A DNA stretch of 7,808 bases, taken from assembly GCA_964575225.1 (NCBI GenBank), contig CAZNQW010000189.1, positions 1-7,808 on the forward strand. The letters run 5' to 3'. The position numbers were made by a program, and so were the translations under genes. How positions within the stretch are numbered: the stretch's first letter is position 1; each line of letters starts with the position of its first letter. Source of the stretch: CAZNQW01 sp964575225 (GTDB taxonomy: Bacteria > Chloroflexota > Anaerolineae > JAAYZQ01). The notes beneath the pieces were generated by a model that saw only the letters and a list, made by a program, of their open reading frames with translations, was not told where the DNA came from and did not search any database. This document shows positions 1-5,186 of this stretch, piece after piece.

Positions 1-1140
1 ATGTGGAGGCCGGCTCCCCTCTATCGCGCCCGGCGCTGGGAAAAAGCGCTGGATACCCCGGCCAAGATCTACTACAAATGGGAAGGCACCAGCCCGGCAG
101 GCAGCCACAAGCCCAACACGGCCGTGGCCCAGTGCTACTATGGCAAGCAGGAGGGGCTGAAAGGGTTCGCCACCGAGACGGGGGCCGGGCAGTGGGGCAG
201 CGCCCTGAGCTTTGCCGCCAACCTCTTTGGACTGGAGTGCAAGGTCTTTATGGTCACCGTGAGTTATCACCAGAAGCCCTACCGGCGCATTGCCATGGAA
301 ACGTGGGGGGGATCGGTGGTGCCCAGCCCCAGCATGGAAACCCAGGCGGGGCGGGCCATCCTGGCCCAAGACCCCAACACCAGCGGCAGCTTGGGCATGG
401 CCATCAGCGAGGCGCTCGAGTATGCGGTCACTCACGAGGGCTTCAAGTACTCACTGGGCAGCGTGGTCAACTTTGTGCTGTTGCACCAAACGGTGATTGG
501 GCTGGAAGCCATCAAGCAGATGGAGATGGCCGGCGACTATCCCGACATCCTCATCGGTTGCGCGGGAGGCGGAAGCAACGCCGCGGGGTTGGCCTACCCC
601 TTCCTCCGGGAAAAGCTGACGGGCGCGCGCCCCGATCTGCGGGCCATCTTTGTCGAGTCGACGGCCTGCCCCAGCATGACGCGGGGTTCCTACGCCTACG
701 ACTGGGGCGATACGGCCAAGACCGGCCCCGTCGCCAAGATGCACACAGTGGGCCATGGCTTTGTGCCGGCGGCCACCCACGCCGGGGGGCTGCGCTATCA
801 TGGCATGGCGCCCAGCATCTGCGCTCTGCTCGACCAGGGCGTCGCCGAAGCGCGCGCCTATCAGCAGAATGCCTGTTTTGAGGCGGCCATGGGCTTTACC
901 CGAGCGGAGGGCATTATCATGGCGCCTGAAACCACCCACGCCATCCGCGCCGCCTACGACGAGGCCCTGGCCTGCAAAGAATCGGGCGAATCGAAGGTCA
1001 TCCTGTTTAACGCCAGCGGTCACGGCCACTTTGACCTGGCGGCCTACGACGCCTACTTGCGGCGCGATCTGGTCGACTATGAGCTGGAGGAGGAGCGCAT
1101 CCAGCAAGCGCTGCTCGATCTCCCGCAGGTGCCCGCCTGA
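1..1140 (+). CDS. trpB2: Tryptophan synthase beta chain, TrpB2 type (5' truncated by window edge)
   Basis: PLP-dependent enzyme that condenses indole with L-serine (some TrpB2 members are reported to prefer phosphoserine) to give tryptophan in the cytoplasm. The visible 379 residues hold the core of the fold: an RPAPLYRA segment at 3-10, the PLP-binding lysine K37 in GSHKPNTA, the catalytic glutamate E59 in ETGAGQWG (59-66), the phosphate-binding GGGSN loop at 189-193, and SGHGHFD at 339-345. The QWG and SGHGHF signatures, the YRAR-type opening and the spacing separate it from classical TrpB1, which has QHG and SGRGDKD. TrpB2 proteins are usually about 420-450 residues, so roughly 50-75 N-terminal residues probably lie before position 1, and the ATG at 1-3 is probably an internal Met. 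The stop is TGA at 1138-1140. No trpA follows, as is common for TrpB2, which suggests indole salvage or stand-alone action. Family assignment is secure; the physiological substrate is inferred. Confidence 0.93.
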   Translation: MWRPAPLYRARRWEKALDTPAKIYYKWEGTSPAGSHKPNTAVAQCYYGKQEGLKGFATETGAGQWGSALSFAANLFGLECKVFMVTVSYHQKPYRRIAMETWGGSVVPSPSMETQAGRAILAQDPNTSGSLGMAISEALEYAVTHEGFKYSLGSVVNFVLLHQTVIGLEAIKQMEMAGDYPDILIGCAGGGSNAAGLAYPFLREKLTGARPDLRAIFVESTACPSMTRGSYAYDWGDTAKTGPVAKMHTVGHGFVPAATHAGGLRYHGMAPSICALLDQGVAEARAYQQNACFEAAMGFTRAEGIIMAPETTHAIRAAYDEALACKESGESKVILFNASGHGHFDLAAYDAYLRRDLVDYELEEERIQQALLDLPQVPA

Positions 1141-1197
1141 CGCCGGTTCCACCGCGCTGCCCAGGGCCCTGCCAGGGCAGGGGCCGCACTCCAAAGG

Positions 1198-1227
1198 CTC
1201 GGGCGGGGAGGCCATTCCCCGCCCGAG
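1198..1227 (+). terminator. GC-rich hairpin after trpB2, candidate terminator
   Basis: A perfect 11-bp inverted repeat (CTCGGGCGGGG at 1198-1208, CCCCGCCCGAG at 1217-1227) with an 8-nt loop lies 57 nt after the trpB2 stop. No T-run follows, so intrinsic termination is not proven; it could equally be an mRNA 3'-end stabiliser or part of a dispersed repeat. A smaller hairpin (CCCTGCC at 1167-1173, GGCAGGG at 1176-1182) precedes it. Confidence 0.5.
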
Positions 1228-1238
1228 GCGGCCCCCCA

Positions 1239-1256
1239 CGCGAGTACCCTCACGCG
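1239..1256. repeat. Short REP-like repeat unit, copy A
   Basis: CGCGAGTACCCTCACG (1239-1254) matches 14 of 16 bases of CGCGAGTGCCCTCGCG at 5040-5055 in the other large intergenic gap; both differences are A/G. The unit sits among other GC-rich inverted repeats. Two related copies in non-coding DNA of one small window suggest a dispersed genomic repeat family, though with only two short copies chance cannot be fully excluded. Confidence 0.45.
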
Positions 1257-1357
1257 AAAACGGGGGTCCAAGGGTCGGACGCGGCATGATGCGAACACAG
1301 AAGGAACCGCACTCCCTCACCGCCAAAGTGAGGCCTGTACATTTACCCATTTCTAAC

Positions 1358-1386
1358 TTGCCCGCACAAAAGGAATGTGGTATACT
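1358..1386 (+). promoter_or_regulatory. Promoter of the arsR-zntA operon (extended -10)
   Basis: A sigma70-type promoter with -35 TTGCCC at 1358-1363, a 17-bp spacer and -10 TATACT at 1381-1386. TG at 1378-1379 is one base upstream of the -10, making an extended -10 that can offset the imperfect -35. The predicted transcription start is near 1393, inside the operator. The stretch is markedly AT-richer than its surroundings. A weak hairpin (CCTCAC 1315-1320, GTGAGG 1328-1333) lies upstream. The rest of the 285-bp gap from 1141 holds only hairpins and the repeat listed separately. Confidence 0.82.
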
Positions 1387-1413
1387 TGAATATATGAGAG
1401 GATATTCAAGTAT
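1382..1413. promoter_or_regulatory. ArsR/SmtB-type metal-responsive operator (perfect inverted repeat)
   Basis: A perfect 12-bp inverted repeat: ATACTTGAATAT at 1382-1393 and ATATTCAAGTAT at 1402-1413, with an 8-bp spacer. It overlaps five bases of the -10 box and the expected transcription start, so bound repressor would block RNA polymerase. The AT-rich TTGAATAT / ATATTCAA core is typical of operators for zinc- and cadmium-sensing SmtB, CzrA and CadC proteins, usually described as 12-2-12. Measured on that scheme from the same centre, the outer nine positions of each 12-mer pair perfectly and the symmetry continues three bases further out. The adjacent arsR gene makes autoregulation the natural reading. 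Confidence 0.88.
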
Positions 1414-1425
1414 TTTGGAGGCTCG

Positions 1426-1779
1426 GTGACCGAAGGCCTTTGGACACCCATCGACAATGATCCAGACCGTATGCAAGAGGCCCTGGCTCACCTGGTGGAC
1501 GATCCCACCGCCGCCCGTCTGGCCGGGATTTTCCGCGCATTGAGCGATCCCACCCGCGTGCGGATGGTGTCCCTGCTCTCGGGGGCCGAGTTGTGCGTGG
1601 GCGATCTGGCCCACGCCCTGGAGATGAGCCAGTCGGCGGTATCCCATCAACTGCGCCTGTTGCGCGATCTGGGCCTGGTCCGACGGCGGCGCGAGGGGCG
1701 GCAGATCTTTTACGCGCTGGATGACCAACACGTGGTCGACCTTTTCCAAATGAGCCTGGATCATGTGTCCCACCAGTAG
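1426..1779 (+). CDS. ArsR/SmtB-family metalloregulator, zinc/cobalt-type alpha5 site
   Basis: A 117-residue cytoplasmic repressor of the ArsR/SmtB winged-helix family. It begins at GTG 1426 behind GGAGG (1417-1421), four bases away. The recognition region ELCVGDLAHALEMSQSAVSHQL (within 56-76, shown by its ends E56 and H74-Q75) and the wing RRREGRQIFYAL at 87-98 match SmtB/ZiaR closely. The C-terminal helix carries D100, H102, H113 and H116, exactly the spacing (2, 11, 3) of the interprotomer alpha5 zinc site of CzrA; SmtB has Glu at the last position. The cadmium/lead alpha3N site looks absent: only C57 of the usual CxC is present (CVG) and there are no N-terminal cysteines. Zn(II), perhaps Co(II), is therefore the inferred inducer. 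The gene shares an operon with the downstream ATPase and faces a matching operator. Confidence 0.94.
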   Translation: MTEGLWTPIDNDPDRMQEALAHLVDDPTAARLAGIFRALSDPTRVRMVSLLSGAELCVGDLAHALEMSQSAVSHQLRLLRDLGLVRRRREGRQIFYALDDQHVVDLFQMSLDHVSHQ

Positions 1780-1792
1780 CGGGCGCCATCCA

Positions 1793-1799
1793 GGGGGAG
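1793..1799 (+). promoter_or_regulatory. Ribosome binding site fixing the TTG start of the ATPase
   Basis: A purine-rich GGGGGAG at 1793-1799 lies seven bases before TTG 1807. No ATG or GTG is equally well placed, and the protein from this TTG begins directly before the first Cys-bearing module, so the start is well supported. The 27-bp gap after the arsR stop (1779) means both genes are read from one transcript. Confidence 0.72.
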
Positions 1800-1806
1800 T
1801 ACACCA

Positions 1807-4455
1807 TTGACCGAAAAGACCCAAGTGGAACTCACGTTGTTGTTGCCGGAGGGGAACGGGTGCGAACCGTGCCGCCAGCGCTTGCAGGACAGGCTCCAGG
1901 TGCACCGAGGCGTGGAGGTGGCCCACGTGGACGGCGGCGGTGATTCGCCTTTGCTGTGCATCCACTACGATCCCGATCTGATCTCCCCCCAGGGGATCCG
2001 CGCCATTGCGGAGAACGAAGGTGCCCAACTCGAGGCGCGCTATGGGCACGACACCCTGGTCATCCAGGGGCTGGACTGCGCCGATTGCGCGCGTACGCTC
2101 GAACGGGCGATTCAGCGCCTTCCGGGCGTCCTTTGGGCCTCGGTCAATTTCGCCGCCAGCACGCTCGCCCTGGAGGTTGATACCGAGCAGGTGGATCGTC
2201 CCGCCATTGGGGCCCGCATACGAGCCCTGGGCTATGAAATCGACGAGCCGGCCCCGGCGCAGGAGATGGTGTTTCGGGTGGAAGGCCTGGACTGCGCCGA
2301 TTGCGCGCTGCACCTGGAGGAAGCCCTGAGCCACACACCGGGCATTGCCCGCGTGAGCGTGGATTTTACCCTGGCTCGGGCGCGGATCACACCCCAGGCG
2401 GGTCAGGATATCGGCGCCGTCGCCGTCCAGGTTGCCGACAAGATGGGCTATGCCCTGGTCGGGGAGGACACACGCGGCGAGGGAGCGACCCAGTCGCCGG
2501 TGGGGTGGCGCCAGCATCTGTGGCGACGCCGGCGCGATCTGACCACGGTTGGCGCCGGGTTGCTTATTGCCCTGGCTCTGGGCCTGCAACTGCTGGGCGG
2601 TCCGCCCGCGCTGGTGGCCGGTGGCTATGTGGCAGCCATCCTGGTGGGCGGCTTTTATATCGCCCGCGCCGGTTGGATGGCCGTTCAGACCACCCATTCC
2701 CTGGACATGAACGCCTTGATGACCATTGCTGCCGTCGGTGCCATCTTTGTGGGCGAATGGGCCGAGGGCGCGGTGGCCATGTTCCTCTTTTCGCTGGGGA
2801 ACACCCTCGAAGCTTACACCATGGATCGCGCCCGCAATGCCATTCGCAGCCTCATGGACCTGAAACCTCGAACGGCCATTCGGCTGCAAGGGGACCGGGA
2901 ACAAGAGGTCGCCGTGGAGAACCTGCGCGTCGGCGATCGGATCCTGGTGCGCCCCGGCGAGCGCATCCCGCTGGACGGCCAAGTCCTGACGGGCGAGTCG
3001 GCGGTCAACCAGGCGCCCATCACCGGCGAGAGCGTGCCCGTCGACAAAAGCCCTGGGCACGAGGTCTTTGCCGGCACCGTCAACGGCCACGGCGCCCTGA
3101 CGGTGGCCGTCACCCGGATCTCGACCGATACAACCATCGCCCGCATCATCCAGATGGTGGAGGAGGCCCAGAGCCAAAAGGCGCCCTCCCAGCGTTTCGT
3201 GGATCGCTTTGCCCGCGTCTACACGCCTCTGGTCATTGCCGTGGCGGCCGGCGTGGCGGTCGTTCCGCCTGTGGCCGGCGCCCTGCTGGGCCTGGGGGAG
3301 TGGGGCACCCTATTCGGCGAATGGGTCTATCGTGCGCTGGTGCTGTTGGTCATTGCCTGCCCCTGCGCCCTGGTGATCTCGACGCCGGTCAGCATCGTCA
3401 GTGCCATCGCCAGCGCGGCGCGTTCTGGGGTCCTGATCAAGGGCGGAGCCTATCTGGAGGGCCTGGGCTCGCTCAAGGCCATCGCCTTTGACAAGACGGG
3501 CACCCTCACCGTGGGCCGGCCCCAGGTGGTCGACATGCGCTGCGTCCATCACCCGGAAGGGCTCGCCTGGACCGAATGCCCCGACTGCCGGCAGATGTTG
3601 GCCCGGGCCGCGGCCGTCGAGCGCCGCTCGGAACATCCCCTGGCCCAGGCGGTGGTGCAGGCCGCCCAGGAACAGGGGGTGGACTCGCTGCTCCCTGCCG
3701 CCGAAGCGGTAGAAGCCCTGACCGGGCGCGGGGTGCGCGGCCGGGTGAATGGCCACACGCTGACCGTGGGCACCCACGGCTTTGTGCACGAGGAATATCC
3801 CGAATTGGCCGAGGGCCCCTTCTGCGACGCCGTTCACGCGGCGCAATCGGCGGGCCAATCGGTGATGGTGGTTCAGGAGGATGGCCACGGCGTCTTGGGG
3901 TTCATTGCCGTCTCTGACGCGCTGAGGCCTGGGGTAGCCGGGGTGATGGCCGACCTAGCTCAAGTGGGCATCGCCCATACGGTGATGCTCACCGGCGATA
4001 ACCAGGCCACGGCCCGATCCATCGCCGCTGCCGCCCAGGTGGGCGAGGTACGGGCCGATCTGTTGCCCCAGGACAAGGTCCAGGCCCTCGAATCGCTGTT
4101 GGCCGACTATCAGAGTGTGGCCATGGTGGGCGATGGAGTGAACGATGCACCGGCCATGGCCCGGGCCACCGTGGGCATTGCCATGGGGGCGGCCGGCACC
4201 GATACCGCCCTGGAGACGGCCGACGTGGCCCTCATGGCCGACGATCTGAGCAAACTGGCCTTTGCCGTTCGGTTGAGCAAACGGGCGCGGGCCATTATCC
4301 GACAGAACGTCGTATTTGCTCTGGGGATCAAGGCGGTCTTTTTCGCCCTCGCCCTGGCCGGGGTCGCCACTCTGTGGATGGCCGTCTTTGCCGATGTGGG
4401 CGCGTCGATGATTGTCACCTTGAACGGGATGAGGTTGCTGCGCGAGAAAGGCTAG
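1807..4455 (+). CDS. zntA: P1B-2 heavy-metal-exporting ATPase (ZntA/CadA-like, Zn/Cd/Pb)
   Basis: An inner-membrane ATP-driven pump exporting Zn(II), Cd(II) or Pb(II); 882 residues, longer than E. coli ZntA (about 730). The N-terminus has a degenerate HMA-like module with C19-x-x-C22 and C51 (about 5-75), then two clear HMA domains with GLDCADC at 88-94 and 160-166. Eight membrane segments are visible, near 246-263, 267-288, 301-318, 320-337, 471-495, 505-530, 831-850 and 853-872. Transport residues are CPC at 518-520, K842 in membrane segment 7 and D863 in segment 8; the Lys/Asp pair and DCxxC sites mark the P1B-2 group. Catalytic motifs are TGES 406-409, DKTGT 562-566 (phosphorylated D562), SEHPL 608-612 and GDGVND 775-780. 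An extra segment with C579, H581, H582, C591 and C594 lies in the nucleotide domain between DKTGT and SEHP. It is co-transcribed with the upstream regulator, so metal-induced expression is inferred. Exact metal preference is not provable from sequence. Confidence 0.96.
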   Translation: MTEKTQVELTLLLPEGNGCEPCRQRLQDRLQVHRGVEVAHVDGGGDSPLLCIHYDPDLISPQGIRAIAENEGAQLEARYGHDTLVIQGLDCADCARTLERAIQRLPGVLWASVNFAASTLALEVDTEQVDRPAIGARIRALGYEIDEPAPAQEMVFRVEGLDCADCALHLEEALSHTPGIARVSVDFTLARARITPQAGQDIGAVAVQVADKMGYALVGEDTRGEGATQSPVGWRQHLWRRRRDLTTVGAGLLIALALGLQLLGGPPALVAGGYVAAILVGGFYIARAGWMAVQTTHSLDMNALMTIAAVGAIFVGEWAEGAVAMFLFSLGNTLEAYTMDRARNAIRSLMDLKPRTAIRLQGDREQEVAVENLRVGDRILVRPGERIPLDGQVLTGESAVNQAPITGESVPVDKSPGHEVFAGTVNGHGALTVAVTRISTDTTIARIIQMVEEAQSQKAPSQRFVDRFARVYTPLVIAVAAGVAVVPPVAGALLGLGEWGTLFGEWVYRALVLLVIACPCALVISTPVSIVSAIASAARSGVLIKGGAYLEGLGSLKAIAFDKTGTLTVGRPQVVDMRCVHHPEGLAWTECPDCRQMLARAAAVERRSEHPLAQAVVQAAQEQGVDSLLPAAEAVEALTGRGVRGRVNGHTLTVGTHGFVHEEYPELAEGPFCDAVHAAQSAGQSVMVVQEDGHGVLGFIAVSDALRPGVAGVMADLAQVGIAHTVMLTGDNQATARSIAAAAQVGEVRADLLPQDKVQALESLLADYQSVAMVGDGVNDAPAMARATVGIAMGAAGTDTALETADVALMADDLSKLAFAVRLSKRARAIIRQNVVFALGIKAVFFALALAGVATLWMAVFADVGASMIVTLNGMRLLREKG

Positions 4456-4461
4456 ATACTA

Positions 4462-4485
4462 CTCCCGGTGCATGCGCACCGGGAG
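4462..4485. terminator. Bidirectional hairpin between convergent genes
   Basis: A perfect 10-bp stem (CTCCCGGTGC 4462-4471, GCACCGGGAG 4476-4485) with loop ATGC sits in the 44-bp space between the ATPase stop (4455) and the stop of the convergent cold-shock gene (4500). It is symmetric, so it can fold in transcripts from either side. No good U-run follows on either strand, so it may work with Rho or as a 3'-end stabiliser; its location is nonetheless what is expected of a shared terminator. Confidence 0.72.
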
Positions 4486-4499
4486 ATTGAACGATTGGA

Positions 4500-4865
4500 T
4501 CAGGCAAAGGGGGTCACCTGGGCCGCCTGGGGCCCCTTGACAGACTCTTCGATATCGTACAACACGTCCTGACCATCATCCAGGGCGGGTAGGCCTCCCT
4601 CTGGGGTGGGGACGACGCTGTTGCGGTGGAAAAACAGCTCCTTGCCACTGTCCTCGACGAGAAAGCCATAGCCCTTTTCCTCGCTAAACCATTTGATCCG
4701 GCCATGAAGCCTCCCTCCGTACCGCACCTTGTGGGTGCAGGTGGGGCAGGTGGTGGGCGTCTGGATCTCCTGGCCGCGATCGGCCATCCGTCGCTGGCTC
4801 TCGACGGTAAAGATGAACGGCTTGCCGCATTCCTCACAGGTGATCAGTGTATCTCGAAAGTTCAT
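4500..4865 (-). CDS. Zinc-ribbon and cold-shock domain fusion protein
   Basis: A 121-residue predicted nucleic-acid-binding protein. Residues 1-45 form a small zinc ribbon with C10-x2-C13 and C40-x2-C43, resembling the 'probable zinc-ribbon' family often found in short bacterial proteins. Residues about 54-120 form a cold-shock OB-fold: GRIKWF at 55-60, RNP1-like KGYGF at 64-68, RNP2-like LFFH at 77-80, and a typical end VKGPQAAQV at 109-117. Classical Csp proteins are about 65-70 residues, so this is a cold-shock domain with an added N-terminal metal-binding module. The likely role is RNA chaperone or single-stranded nucleic acid binding; the function of the ribbon is unknown. The ATG at 4863-4865 is preceded by GGAG (complement of 4871-4874) five bases away. 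It lies downstream of the gyrase gene on the same strand but after a 321-bp structured gap, so it is probably transcribed separately; no clear promoter was found. Confidence 0.92.
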   Translation of the reverse strand: MNFRDTLITCEECGKPFIFTVESQRRMADRGQEIQTPTTCPTCTHKVRYGGRLHGRIKWFSEEKGYGFLVEDSGKELFFHRNSVVPTPEGGLPALDDGQDVLYDIEESVKGPQAAQVTPFA

Positions 4866-4881
4866 GTTATCTCCATTCTAT

Positions 4882-4971
4882 GGGGCCTTGCCCCGCTACC
4901 AGGGATTGCCTAATCTCTTGACGGCATACTTTTTTCTGTGCCAGCTCGCGCGGGATTTGGCAATCCCGCGC
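4882..4971 (-). promoter_or_regulatory. Structured leader of the cold-shock gene with competing stems
   Basis: Read on the minus strand, three stems precede the cold-shock ATG. First is a perfect 10-bp hairpin with a 4-nt loop (complements of 4962-4971 and 4948-4957). Second, GGGATTGCC from the 5' arm and loop of that hairpin (complement of 4959-4967) can instead pair perfectly over 9 bp with GGCAATCCC (complement of 4902-4910), excluding the first fold. Third is a small GGGGC/GCCCC hairpin (complement of 4882-4894) ending eight bases before the ribosome-binding GGAG. The layout resembles a leader that changes fold. The first hairpin may instead belong to a dispersed repeat: on the plus strand it is followed by TTTT (4972-4975). 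Confidence 0.42.
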
Positions 4972-4986
4972 TTTTGAACGTAGGTA

Positions 4987-5090
4987 CATCCAGCTTACGC
5001 GGGGGTGACGTTCGTCAAGGGACGCACCGTCATACCCGCCGCGAGTGCCCTCGCGCATAAGCGCCTGCGTACTCGCAGGCAGCATCCATT
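4987..5090. repeat. REP/BIME-like cluster of inverted repeats, with repeat unit copy B
   Basis: GCGGGGGTGACG (4999-5010) faces CGTCATACCCGC (5028-5039); these are inverted copies matching at 10 of 12 positions, 17 bp apart. They are followed by two perfect hairpins with 4-nt loops: CGCGAG/CTCGCG at 5040-5055 and GCCTGCG/CGCAGGC at 5063-5080. The outer edges carry CATCCA-type ends (4987 and 5082 areas). The GCGGGxxTGACG and CATCCA pieces are the style of common bacterial intergenic REP repeats. The first hairpin shares 14 of 16 bases with 1239-1254. The rest of the gap, 5091-5186, shows no gene, promoter or strong structure. Confidence 0.58.
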
Positions 5091-5186
5091 CTGCACCGCA
5101 CCACGTCCTGGCTGACTTGGGAATAGTCCTGCGTGCACTCATCCTTGGATTGGCGCGCTCGCCCGCGGGTTTCGCCCAGATCCCCT

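Noticed and set aside
451..3177. Very long minus-strand open frame (908 codons) opposite trpB2, arsR and the ATPase
   Set aside because: It crosses three well-supported plus-strand genes and two intergenic regions, has no recognisable domain, and is low-complexity His/Gly/Ala/Gln-rich, as expected from the complement of GC-rich coding DNA.
4918..4952. Plus-strand TTGACG followed by CATACT or other AT-rich bases as a promoter
   Set aside because: No -10 box occurs at a suitable 16-18 bp distance from TTGACG, and CATACT is too close to it.
4626..4977. Plus-strand open frames of 95 and 82 codons antisense to the cold-shock gene
   Set aside because: They lie opposite a gene with clear zinc-ribbon and cold-shock motifs and have no domain or start signals of their own.
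4987..5090. CRISPR array
   Set aside because: The repeated hairpins are short, unequal and not regularly spaced, and there are no unique spacers or cas genes.
4867..5142. Minus-strand 91-codon open frame in the gap between gyrA and the cold-shock gene
   Set aside because: It is a translation of the REP-like repeat and hairpin region, with no ribosome binding site or domain evident. It could be revisited if the same peptide is conserved outside repeats.
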